DNA of 64,000 bases from WJKG01 sp964627305 (GTDB lineage Bacteria; Zixibacteria; MSB-5A5; GN15; FEB-12). A program made the translations under genes and the position numbers. Where the stretch lies: assembly GCA_964627305.1 (NCBI GenBank), contig CAZVHP010000003.1, forward strand, positions 248,001-312,000, written 5' to 3'. A model generated the notes under the pieces. That model was not told the DNA's origin and ran no database searches. It worked only from the letters and a program-made list of their open reading frames with translations. This document shows, one piece after another, positions 33,721-42,700 of this stretch. The first letter of the stretch is position 1. Every line of letters starts with the position of its first letter.

Positions 33721-34899
33721 TTACTTGGTCTTTCGTGTCTTTCTGGCGGCCGAACGTCGGGTCGACGCTCCCGTCCTAACCCCGGCAGCCCTTGCCTTGC
33801 CGGCTGTTTTCGTCCCGGCGGCTCGGGCTTTCCTGCCTGTGGAGAGCTTCGAAAGAAGCTCCTTCAACTCCGAAGGATTGGGCACAATGCCTCCGGTATG
33901 ACCGAAGAACTCACATGGCTTCTTGCCCATAACCGCCTTCTGGACGTCCTCATGCATCTGTGCAGTACTCATCTCCACAGACAGAACGGTCTTGATGTTC
34001 TTCTTTGTGGCCTCCTCGAAAATTTCCCTTTCGGGGAAGGGGAAAAGCGAGACGGGGCGGAACAGGCCGACCGAGATGCCCTCTTCCTGTTCAAGCTCGT
34101 CAATGGCAGTCTGGCAGATGCGCGCCATAGTGCCATAGGAAACGATGAGGACCTTGTTCTTGTCGCTGATCTTGTACTTCTCGAACCGGACCTCGTGCTC
34201 GCGCATTCGGTCGAACTTGTCGCGGAGCTTCCAGTTGTGTCTCTCGAGGGCGTCCGGATCCAGAAAGAGGCTCTTGATAATGAGAGAATCGCGCCCCTTG
34301 GCACCGGTAGCGGCCCAGTCTTTGGATGGCAGTTCGGGCTCCTCGAACTTGTCGGGGAACTCCACCGGCTCCATCATCTGGCCAATCATACCATCGCCGA
34401 TCATCATAACTGGATTACGGTACTTGTCAGCCAGGTGGAAGGACAGCATCATCAGATCGACCGCTTCCTGGACCGTCGATGGTGCCAGGACCAGCACCCG
34501 GTAGTCGCCGTGTCCGCCGCCCTTGACGGCTTGGAAGTAGTCGGACTGGGCGGGTAGGATGCCTCCAAGACCGGGTCCGGCGCGCATAATATTCACGATC
34601 ACACAGGGCAACTCGGCGCCGGCGAGATACGAGATAGCCTCCTGCATCAGGGAGATACCGGGGGAGGAGGAGGTAGTGAAGACGCGTTTGCCGGTCGAGG
34701 CTGCGCCAAAGAGCATGTTTGCGACAGCGACTTCGGATTCGCCCTGCAGAAATGTCAGGCCGACCTCAGGCATCCGCTTGGCCATGTATTCGGCGACTTC
34801 CGACTGGGGCGTGATGGGATAACAGAAATACCCCTCGGCGCCCGCGCGGATAGCAGCCTCAGCGATGGCTTCGTTTCCTTTCATCAGTATTCGTGCCAT
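33721..34899 (-). CDS. vorB: 2-oxoacid:ferredoxin oxidoreductase alpha subunit with basic tail
   Basis: Homologous to the proteins annotated as 3-methyl-2-oxobutanoate dehydrogenase subunit VorB or KorA. It has GNEAIAEAAIRAGAEGYFCYPITPQSE at the start, LQGESEVAVANMLFGAAST, and a late SYGTMARICQTAIDEL. The conserved enzyme ends near residue 353. A further 40 residues form a Lys/Arg/Ala/Thr-rich tail (for example GKARAAGVRTGASTRR) that is not part of the usual family and looks disordered. The gene follows the small ferredoxin gene with 17 bases between. Confidence 0.92.
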   Translation of the reverse strand: MARILMKGNEAIAEAAIRAGAEGYFCYPITPQSEVAEYMAKRMPEVGLTFLQGESEVAVANMLFGAASTGKRVFTTSSSPGISLMQEAISYLAGAELPCVIVNIMRAGPGLGGILPAQSDYFQAVKGGGHGDYRVLVLAPSTVQEAVDLMMLSFHLADKYRNPVMMIGDGMIGQMMEPVEFPDKFEEPELPSKDWAATGAKGRDSLIIKSLFLDPDALERHNWKLRDKFDRMREHEVRFEKYKISDKNKVLIVSYGTMARICQTAIDELEQEEGISVGLFRPVSLFPFPEREIFEEATKKNIKTVLSVEMSTAQMHEDVQKAVMGKKPCEFFGHTGGIVPNPSELKELLSKLSTGRKARAAGTKTAGKARAAGVRTGASTRRSAARKTRKTK

Positions 34900-34916
34900 A
34901 GACGTGCTCCCCGGCC

Positions 34917-35150
34917 TTAGTAGGCAAACAACTGGTACTGGGTACCGTTGGAGTGAACTTCAATTGCGGCATCGGGGCAGGTGATAGCGCATATCATGCA
35001 CCCGAGACAGCGCGAGGGGTCATGCATGCGCGCATAGAAGTACCCGCGGACTGTGATGTCTTTTGACATCGACAGTATCTGCTGCGGGCAGGCGCGGACA
35101 CACAACTCGCATCCCTTGCAGTGATTCTTGTCTATCGTGATTCCTGGCAT
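34917..35150 (-). CDS. Ferredoxin-type 2x[4Fe-4S] delta subunit of the OFOR
   Basis: A 77-residue polyferredoxin with CKGCELCVRACP and CLGCMICAITCP, each a complete CxxCxxCxxxCP. This is the delta chain (KorD/VorD-type) that passes electrons from the thiamine site. It lies between the P-loop ATPase and the alpha subunit gene. Confidence 0.93.
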   Translation of the reverse strand: MPGITIDKNHCKGCELCVRACPQQILSMSKDITVRGYFYARMHDPSRCLGCMICAITCPDAAIEVHSNGTQYQLFAY

Positions 35151-35162
35151 GAACAGAATCCC

Positions 35163-35915
35163 TTATATCTTGAACTGATCTTTGCCCAGTTTTGGACGTT
35201 CCCAGGGCTTGAGCAGGTTACGCTGCAACTCGAGCACCGGGATGGTGATATCCGACGCCGGAATCGTCCGGAGCACCTCCGTGACGCCCGCGACGAAAAC
35301 GACCGGCAGGTCACGTCTGGCAGCCACTTCCCGGGCCTTCCTCAGGCCTTCGAGCACGGTGGCAGCGTCGGTCTGCTCCATTATGTGCGTATTGGAGATG
35401 ATTCCGGTGAAGGCCAGTTTGCAGGAGGTCTCAATCCCGGTCATCATCTTCAATGTGCCGTCCACATCGGCTGTGAATGGCCGGTTGGCGTTATGGACGA
35501 GCAGCAACTCGAAAGTTCCCGGCTCGAACGCATCGCCCAGCGAGGACAGAATCCGAGCGCCGACATCGTCGCCACCCACATCGAGAATCACGGTACCCTC
35601 ATGGCGCTGAACGGAGCCTTTGATTTCGGGCAGAATAATGGGGAGGTCGGCATAGAAGTGCCCGCCCCTCGGGTTTATCGTATGCACGCCCATCTGTTCG
35701 AGGGCTCTCTCAGCCTCACGGGACCGAAAATACGGGTTTACTATGTCCAGATCCGCGATGGCAACTGGTGCGGTCTGGGTAGTGACAAGCGTTTGGGCCA
35801 GATTGACAGCCACCTCCGACTTCCCGCTACCGTAACCACCAACAATGATCAGGATTGACCGGGAAAACGCGGGGGGATGAAATCTGGGTTTTGCTGTCGG
35901 CATGACCACCGTCAC
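35163..35915 (-). CDS. P-loop ATP-binding protein of the OFOR operon
   Basis: A MinD/Mrp-like soluble NTPase of about 250 residues with a Walker A motif GGYGSGKS, a switch-like ADLDIVNPYFRSREAE and a Walker B-like TVILDVGGDD. Genes of this type are commonly found as the first gene of VOR/KOR operons in related genomes; the role may be cofactor assembly. The start is uncertain: a GTG at 35915 has GGGGAG six bases upstream and is used here, while the frame opens further upstream (GTG 35951) and an ATG lies at 35903. Confidence 0.8.
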   Translation of the reverse strand: MTVVMPTAKPRFHPPAFSRSILIIVGGYGSGKSEVAVNLAQTLVTTQTAPVAIADLDIVNPYFRSREAERALEQMGVHTINPRGGHFYADLPIILPEIKGSVQRHEGTVILDVGGDDVGARILSSLGDAFEPGTFELLLVHNANRPFTADVDGTLKMMTGIETSCKLAFTGIISNTHIMEQTDAATVLEGLRKAREVAARRDLPVVFVAGVTEVLRTIPASDITIPVLELQRNLLKPWERPKLGKDQFKI

Positions 35916-35985
35916 TTTCGGCTCCCCGTCGCCGTCAGGCGCCTGTTGCACTGCTGCAAGTTGCTGCTGCTGCGCAGATTAACTG

Positions 35986-36015
35986 TTGACATTTGGCCTC
36001 GAAGATGAATATTAG
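35986..36015 (+). promoter_or_regulatory. Possible divergent promoter overlapping the OFOR promoter
   Basis: On the + strand TTGACA (35986-35991) is followed after 18 bases by TATTAG (36010-36015), overlapping the minus-strand -10 box. It could drive the lipoprotein gene at 36151. The -10 match is modest. Confidence 0.3.
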
Positions 36016-36037
36016 TCAGATGGCGGTGTGAAGTCAA
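36009..36037 (-). promoter_or_regulatory. Putative promoter of the OFOR-NADH operon
   Basis: On the minus strand TTGACT (36037-36032) and TAATAT (36014-36009) are spaced by 17 bases, a good sigma-70-like pair. Transcription would begin near 36002, about 50-90 bases before the P-loop ATPase gene. Confidence 0.5.
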
Positions 36038-36150
36038 GCGGCTTTTGTGAAAAAAATAACGATTTCTCCTGCGGCGATCGATGATGATATGATGTTATCT
36101 CGTTAACGCGCAATATGTTGACTAATTGATCCACGAGGTGTCCCCAGTCC

Positions 36151-36963
36151 ATGATTACCAAAAACTCGCCTTGGGTGACCTTCCGGCTCATAGTGCTTCC
36201 AGCGCTGGCCCTAACGATCGGTTTGGTGGCCTGTGGCGGCGAACAAGACCCATCGACCGACGACAGCCCGTACGACGACTGGGAGCATATCCAGCGTGGC
36301 AATGTCAAGCTGTATTACGCTCCGGGACACCCGCACGAGAAAGACCTGCCACAGCTCACTGAGGGGTATGCGTCGGCGCTTCGCAAGATCTGCCGCGAGC
36401 TGGACATGGCCGTTCCCGCCGAGACGCTGCTTGTATACCATTACACGGGGCCGGGACATGGCGTTGACCTGACCGGGGCACGCTGGCCTTTCGTCTCCGA
36501 TACGGTCATTCATTATTGGCAGCCCGGCTATCTGGGGGCGACCCTGACCGAATACGTACTGACGCGGCTAAGTCTGACGAAGACCCGGCACGCTGTACTC
36601 TGGAGGGGACTGCAGACCTTTTTCGACTTTTCCGGGATCAACCACAACGAAACAGTGTGGACTCTGCTGGAGTCCGATCGGTTGCCGTCGCTTGATTCTT
36701 TGGGATCCATGAAGCATATTGATCCGCAATACGACAGTCGGGAGACCGCAGCGGCCGGGTCGTTCGTGGGTTTTCTCCACGGGAGTTATGGCATGGCGGT
36801 CATCAAGCAGTTGTACCAGTCGGTGTTGCCTTTTGAGGAAGCGGTGGTCCAGGTAACCGGTCGAACGCAGGAACAACTGCAAGCCGAATGGCACCAGGCC
36901 CTGCGGCGCTGGCACCAGTGGCAGCGCCAGCAGGATTCGTTAGAGCAGGTGATCGAGAACTGA
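36151..36963 (+). CDS. Lipoprotein of unknown function (peptidase-MA-like shape, no HExxH)
   Basis: The signal ends in a lipobox (IGLVAC|GG near residue 28), so the protein is exported and lipidated. The 240-residue mature part starts with a YDDWEHIQRGNVKLYYAPGH segment and ends with GSFVGFLHGSYGMAVIKQLY. This order recalls the C-terminal part of peptidase-MA gluzincins, but the zinc motif HExxH is not present, so it is not expected to be a protease. GAGGTG lies ten bases before the ATG. The citryl-CoA lyase gene follows after 31 bases. Confidence 0.65.
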   Translation: MITKNSPWVTFRLIVLPALALTIGLVACGGEQDPSTDDSPYDDWEHIQRGNVKLYYAPGHPHEKDLPQLTEGYASALRKICRELDMAVPAETLLVYHYTGPGHGVDLTGARWPFVSDTVIHYWQPGYLGATLTEYVLTRLSLTKTRHAVLWRGLQTFFDFSGINHNETVWTLLESDRLPSLDSLGSMKHIDPQYDSRETAAAGSFVGFLHGSYGMAVIKQLYQSVLPFEEAVVQVTGRTQEQLQAEWHQALRRWHQWQRQQDSLEQVIEN

Positions 36964-36994
36964 GCCGAGAGGCTACACATGCAAGGCAGGTAGT

Positions 36995-37765
36995 ATGGCA
37001 GACGAGAAGTGGCATACGGCAATTACGAAGATCGCTCCCGGTGAAATCCGGGTGCGAGGCTATAACATCGCGGACATCATGGAGAAGCTGTCTTATGCGG
37101 AGGCAGTGTACTTGATCCTTAAGGGGGAACTGCCCGGTAAGGCCGAGGCGGCCCTGATGAATGCCATACTGGTTTCATCCATTGACCACGGAGCAACACC
37201 TCCGTCAGTCCTGGGGGCGCGCACGGTGATGTCGGGTGGAAACTCGCTCAATGCCGCCGTTGCCGGTGGTGTACTGGTGATCGGCGATACTCACGGCGGG
37301 GCTATCGAGCAGTCGGCACGTATCATGCAGGAATGGGTGGCAAAGCATGAGGGGGAGTCCGTGGAGCAGATTGCCGTCAAACTGACGGACTGGCTCAAGG
37401 AGACCCGGCGCCGGATGCCCGGTTTCGGACACCGCCTGCATAATGTCGATCCCCGTACCGGGAAGCTGTTCGAGATTGCGGAGCGTCACGGATACAGCGG
37501 CCGGCACATCGAGCTGTGCAAGGCGATCGAGGCGGCCCTGGAGAAGCAACTGGGTCGCAAGCTGCCCATTAATGTCGATGGCGCTATTGCCGCAGCGATA
37601 TCCGATATGGGTTTCGACTGGCGGCTGGGCAAAGGATTCTTTATTATCTCCCGTGTGCCCGGACTTGTAGCGCACGTGTATGAAGAGAAAGAGCGCGAAC
37701 GACCCATGCGCAAACTGGGACCACTGCCGTTCGATTATGATGGTCCCGAAGACCGCGATATCTGA
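36995..37765 (+). CDS. Citryl-CoA lyase / citrate synthase-family protein (short form)
   Basis: A 256-residue protein of the citrate synthase superfamily in its short citryl-CoA lyase form, also found as the C-terminal domain of ATP-citrate lyase. Catalytic residues of the fold are seen: DHGATPPS with His65, PGFGHRLHN with His146 and INVDGAIAA with Asp195. Known members cleave citryl-CoA to acetyl-CoA and oxaloacetate; the reverse or related condensations are possible. No citryl-CoA synthetase gene is in the window. It lies next to a 2-oxoacid:ferredoxin oxidoreductase operon, though on the other strand. AGGCAGGT precedes the ATG. Confidence 0.82.
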   Translation: MADEKWHTAITKIAPGEIRVRGYNIADIMEKLSYAEAVYLILKGELPGKAEAALMNAILVSSIDHGATPPSVLGARTVMSGGNSLNAAVAGGVLVIGDTHGGAIEQSARIMQEWVAKHEGESVEQIAVKLTDWLKETRRRMPGFGHRLHNVDPRTGKLFEIAERHGYSGRHIELCKAIEAALEKQLGRKLPINVDGAIAAAISDMGFDWRLGKGFFIISRVPGLVAHVYEEKERERPMRKLGPLPFDYDGPEDRDI

Positions 37766-37838
37766 TCCGAGATCCCCGTGTTGTCAGCTCGAGTCACAAC
37801 GCGGGAAACGGCTCATTTACAGCAAAGGAATGCTCCCC

Positions 37839-38660
37839 ATGAAATATACAGCGCCGGTACTGGCCCTGCTGATGCTTGCCATCACTTCGTGCGGTCCTGC
37901 CGGGCCGGGCGATGAGAAACGGCCCCGTGCCTGCCTGCCACAGAATGTGCGAGCCGAGGCCGCCAGTCACAAGATGACGGTTATCTGGGACATGCCCTGC
38001 ACCGACCTGATTGCAGGCTACAATATCTACATCAGCGAGAAGCCTCTGGTCAGGCGGGATGGTACGATGATCGAAAGCGCCCGGCCGTTCAACCATCCGC
38101 CGTTTCCGGGGGACACCAACCCTCACGACGGTGTTGAGCACTTCGAGGCCGAGGGGTTGGAGAACGGCGTGACGTACTATGTTTCGGTTCGCATCGTGCG
38201 TCCCGACCAGTCGCTCTCGCCACCGTCGGAGGAAATCGGCGTGGTATGCGGTCCGCGCGGGTATGTCAAGCTGGCCATCCGGTACACGGCAGACCATGAC
38301 GGGTTCAGCTTCGTGGGCGACAGCCTCGTGCGGGCAGATGCGCTTGAAAACGACGTGTACTTCTTCTCGAAAGACGGCGTGGATTACCTTGCCTCACCGA
38401 AGCGGCTCAATGGATTCCTGCGCGATACGCGCTGGCAGGTGCTTGATTTCCGTGGAGATTATGATGCTGTCGCGGCGCAGGTGGCGTTGCTGAGCACCGT
38501 GCCCTCGGATGAACGAGTTGTAATCGAGAAAGGTGACTGGGTCCGCATGTGGACACCGGAAGGAGATCGAGTGCTCATCGAAGTGCTTGGCCTGAAAGGG
38601 AAGGGAGAGAACCGGACGGTGGAGCTGTTCTACGCCGTGCAACCACGACCGAGGTCGTGA
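37839..38660 (+). CDS. Lipoprotein with fibronectin type III-like domain
   Basis: A 273-residue protein with a lipobox signal (LLMLAITSC|G, about residue 18). The first 120 mature residues follow the fibronectin III pattern (KMTVIWDMPCTDLIAGYNIYIS ... GVTYYVSVRIVRP). The remainder is a beta-rich part of unknown family. I start at the ATG 37839, preceded by AAAGGA and matching the signal peptide; the open frame extends upstream into the citryl-CoA lyase gene but that part is implausible. Probably a surface or periplasmic binding protein. Confidence 0.65.
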   Translation: MKYTAPVLALLMLAITSCGPAGPGDEKRPRACLPQNVRAEAASHKMTVIWDMPCTDLIAGYNIYISEKPLVRRDGTMIESARPFNHPPFPGDTNPHDGVEHFEAEGLENGVTYYVSVRIVRPDQSLSPPSEEIGVVCGPRGYVKLAIRYTADHDGFSFVGDSLVRADALENDVYFFSKDGVDYLASPKRLNGFLRDTRWQVLDFRGDYDAVAAQVALLSTVPSDERVVIEKGDWVRMWTPEGDRVLIEVLGLKGKGENRTVELFYAVQPRPRS

Positions 38661-38693
38661 TGCACCGCACTGGCTTCATCAAACCGCAGCAAT

Positions 38694-39605
38694 ATGCGTG
38701 AGTGTATAAATCTTGACCGTTGGCTGGAAACGTTCCATCTGGTTGATGGCGCCATTTCGACAGAGCTGTTCCGGCGTGGCTGCCCTCAGCAGGTCGCACC
38801 AGAGCAATGGGCGCTGAGCCACACGGGCGCCCTGATTCAGACGCATCATGACTACCTGGCGGCTGGAGCCGAGGCCCTGATGGCGGCTACGTTTGGTGCC
38901 AACCTGTTCAACCCGCTGGCCGAGTTCAGTGAAGCCACTCTGGCCGAGGCACTGGATGTGTTGGTCGGTCTGGCCCGTGAAAGTGCCGGGGAGCATGTCC
39001 TGGTTGCGGCCAGTGTGGGTCCGCTCGGACTGTTCGCTGACTCGAATCCCGGGTCGAGCGAGCTGAAAGAGCATTACCGCAGGCACCTTGAAATCCTCCG
39101 GGAAACCGAATGTGATCTGATCGCATTCGAGACATTCACATCCATTAAAGAGGCTATGATCGCGCTGGAGCAGGCGCATTCGCTGCAGCTTCCGTGTCTG
39201 ATATCTTTCGCAACCGACGACAGTGGCGGGCTGGAAGACGGTGACTCGCTTCGGCATTGGGTTGACCATATCAATCAAAGCGAGGCCCTCGCGGTTGGCT
39301 GCAACTGCTCACCAGACATTACGGCGGCGGTCCAGGTGGCCCGGCGGATGCGGGAACTGACGGAACTGCCATTGATCATGCGGCCAAACGCCGGCCAGCC
39401 GGACTCCGCGGGGAACTATCCCGTGACGGCACCGGCTTTCGCAAAGCATGCAGTGGCGCTGTTTGAGGCGGGGGTTGACATCATCGGCGGATGTTGCGGT
39501 ACGTCGCCGGAGTATATCGCTGCTGTGGCCGAGGCCCTGCGTGAGCATGGTGAGCACGGTGACGATTCAGGAGCGGACCTGTCAGGCCCGGATGCGATCT
39601 CTTAA
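38694..39605 (+). CDS. Homocysteine S-methyltransferase family protein (MetH-N/BHMT-like)
   Basis: A 303-residue TIM-barrel methyltransferase. It has the opening HLVDGAISTELFRRGC and the three zinc-binding Cys of the family: GCNC near residue 203 and GGCCGTSP near 265. Such enzymes transfer methyl groups to homocysteine; stand-alone forms may use S-methylmethionine or betaine. No B12 domain is attached. Ribosome binding site weak; no other start fits the N-terminal pattern better. Confidence 0.88.
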   Translation: MRECINLDRWLETFHLVDGAISTELFRRGCPQQVAPEQWALSHTGALIQTHHDYLAAGAEALMAATFGANLFNPLAEFSEATLAEALDVLVGLARESAGEHVLVAASVGPLGLFADSNPGSSELKEHYRRHLEILRETECDLIAFETFTSIKEAMIALEQAHSLQLPCLISFATDDSGGLEDGDSLRHWVDHINQSEALAVGCNCSPDITAAVQVARRMRELTELPLIMRPNAGQPDSAGNYPVTAPAFAKHAVALFEAGVDIIGGCCGTSPEYIAAVAEALREHGEHGDDSGADLSGPDAIS

Positions 39606-39737
39606 ACGCTCTGTGCCGTCGCATCGTTTAACAGATATGAGTAAGCCTGTCCGAGGCGGTGCCTTCCTGCGCGGCCATGTGCTCTGGCACGCAAGATGTT
39701 GCAGCCGTTGCGGCCCGATGCTTCGAAAGAGAATCTG

Positions 39738-42700
39738 ATGACATCTCTGCGCTTGATACTGCTTGCCCTCGTTTTTCTCAGTGGTCTGTCCGGACGGGCA
39801 CTGGCGTTCGAGCAGGTCAACCAGCCGCGCGGTCCGGTGCCGGGGCGGTATATTGTCAAGCTGAGCGAGCGGGCAGATGTCAACCGTCTGAGTCAGTCCC
39901 TGAGCAAGGATGAGCGGCTCAGCCCTGTGACCAGCGTGCCCCGCGCCGAACTGCAGGGAGCGGATACCTGGCAGTACTATTACGTCTATCAGCACCAGTC
40001 GAAGTCCCTGTCCGAGGCCGAGGTAATCAGTGTCTTCGGCAAGGAGAATGTGGAATTCGTTGAGCAGGACTACTATCTGGAGTGGTATGCATGGCCGAGT
40101 GATGATCTGTTCGATCAGCAATGGTATCTGTACAACACGGGACAGTCGTATCTTGGCATAGATCGAATAAGCGGCAGTTTCAACGATACATTGGCTATCA
40201 AGTCGGGTGTCGCTGGCGAGGATATCAACACGTCGCCGCTGTATGATTCTCCCCCTGTCGACGCCACACGGGTGGTTGTGGCCATTATCGATACCGGGGT
40301 GGACGTGCTGCATCCTGAGTTGGAGGGCGCCATCTGGCGCAACCCCGGAGAGATACCGGGCAACGGCATTGACGATGATCATAACGGCCTCGTCGACGAC
40401 ACGCTGGGGTGGGATTTCTCCGGTGATTCGGCCGATGTGTTTAACCCGCAGCCGGACAATGATCCCACCGATGCCGTCGGGCACGGCACGCACATAGCCG
40501 GGATTGTGGCGGCTCAACCTGATGGTACCGGCATCGTTGGGATCGCGCCCAATGCCGAGATAATGGCCATCAAGATGTTTCCCAACGGTCTGGCCTCAAT
40601 CGGAGCGGCAGGGATTGTCTACGCGGTCAGCTCCGGAGCCAATGTGATCAACCTGAGTTGGGGATCACCGTTCCAGTCGCGTATTCTGGAAGAAGCTCTG
40701 GGTTTTGCCCGGCGCAACGGTGTATTTGTAGAGGTCGCCTCGGGCAACACCGGGCAGGATGAGAGGTTCTACCCGGCGGCGATTGCTTCGGCCTTTACTG
40801 TCGGTGCCTCGAACTCAAGTGGGGAGGTGACCTACTTCAGCACTTTCGGCGACCATATCGATATCGTGGCGCCGGGGCTGGATATCCTCTCACTGCGTGC
40901 CGCCGGCACCGACATGTACGCCGACTCGTATGAGCCAGGGGTGCGTATTATCGGATCCGACTCGTTGTACTACCTTGCCGATGGTACCTCGATGGCGGCG
41001 CCTATGGTCGCCGGTGCAGCTGCCCGAATCTGGGCTATCCGGCCGGATCTGTCGCTTGAAACGCTGGAGAACATTCTGCGATGGGGGGCGCGTGACATTG
41101 TCGATCCCTTCGGTCGAGGAGAGGACTTTCCGGGACCGGACTCCGTATCCGGCTGGGGCTTCCTGGACCTGCACGCTGCGTTGCAGTTAGCCGGGGAGGG
41201 AGGAGCATTCATCGCTGAGCCGATCCGGCGCAATCGCTATACCGGCGATGTGCCCATCAAGGTAGCGCCGGTGGCCGGTTATGACGGCGGCTGGGCTCTC
41301 TTCATGGCACCCTATGAGTCTCTCGACTGGCAGCAAATTGCCGCCGGTGAGTCGATGCCCGACGATTCAGTGGCCTATGTCTTCACGCTCGGTGATCCTG
41401 AGGGGAGTGTTCGTCTCCGACTGACCGATGATCTTGGCGGCGAGCACATTACCAGTTTTGTCCATGTGCGCACCAGGCGAGTCGAGATCACGACCCCGGC
41501 TCAGGGAGCGGAACTACGGTTCAATGTCGGTACCGCGGCATACTGCTACGGACCGGATTTCGATTCTCTGACGCTGAGTCTGGGACGCATGGGTGCAGGC
41601 AGCAGACGTGTGTTTGGATCAACGGGTGAGTTTTTCGATTCTCTGCTGTACAACCATGCCGTTTCTGCCTCTGACACTGGTGAGATGATACTCTCCCTGA
41701 CCGGATTCTTCGGTGGTGATACTGTAGCTGATTCGGTCACAGTCAACGTACTCTCGGCCTTCTCGGCCGGGTGGCCCCAGCGGCTGATCGGCCGCGGCGC
41801 GGTGACCCCGGCCATGGCAGACCTTGATAACGACGGTTTCAATGAAATCGTGCTGGGTACCTCGGCCGGGGTGCAGGTCTGGACTGTGCAGGGCGGCAAT
41901 GTAATGACACAACCGGGTTTCCCGGTGGGCAGCGGCGAAGACTTCCAGTGCGTGCCGGCTATCTACGATATCGACGGTGACGGGTTCAAGGAGATTATTG
42001 CAACCAGCGCCACCGGCATTCACGCTTTCAAATACGACGGCTCCTATGCCGCGGGCTGGCCGGTGGCCTGTACCACCGGACGCATGCCGTATAACTATGG
42101 GTATCCCACGCCGGTGATAGTGGGGCTGGATCATCAGCGCGACTCCGCCATAGCCATCATCAACAAGCTGGGGGAGGTTCTCGCCTATCGCTTCAGCGGC
42201 GAGCCGTACTTCTTCTCGCTGGAGGGGCAATTCGCTATGGTGAATCCCCGTATCTCGCGGTCCTGGCTGCACGGAGGAAGCTCGGCGCAGGTGCTCACGG
42301 CGGATGATCTCGATGGAGACGGCGAAAACGAGCTGGTGGCCGAATACACCTCGATGCGCCCTTACTACGGGTTGACGGTGTTTGAGGGACGCACCGGGCG
42401 ACCGAAGTTCCATCCAACTGACGCGGTGGTGGAGAGAATACCTCAGGCGTATGGATTCACGCTCGCCGATCTGGACGGCGATGGCTTGTCAGAAGTGATC
42501 GGTCTGGGGTATGACAGTTCCTTTGCGCCATTTCTCTATGTCAAGACAATGGGCAACCAGGACTTCCCCGGCTGGCCGAAGCGCATACCTGCGTGCGACG
42601 GTTTCATCGGTTCGTATCCGGTAGTCGAAGACCTGAACCTTGATGGTATTCCGGAGATACTGGTGACGTTCTTCGAGTTCGATATCGCCTACCTGTACAT

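Noticed and set aside
36151..36963. Zinc peptidase (peptidase MA)
   Set aside because: Overall shape is similar but there is no HExxH; kept as a lipoprotein of unknown function.
39582..40517. 311-codon minus-strand frame opposite the subtilase start
   Set aside because: Shadow of the protease reading frame; no independent support.
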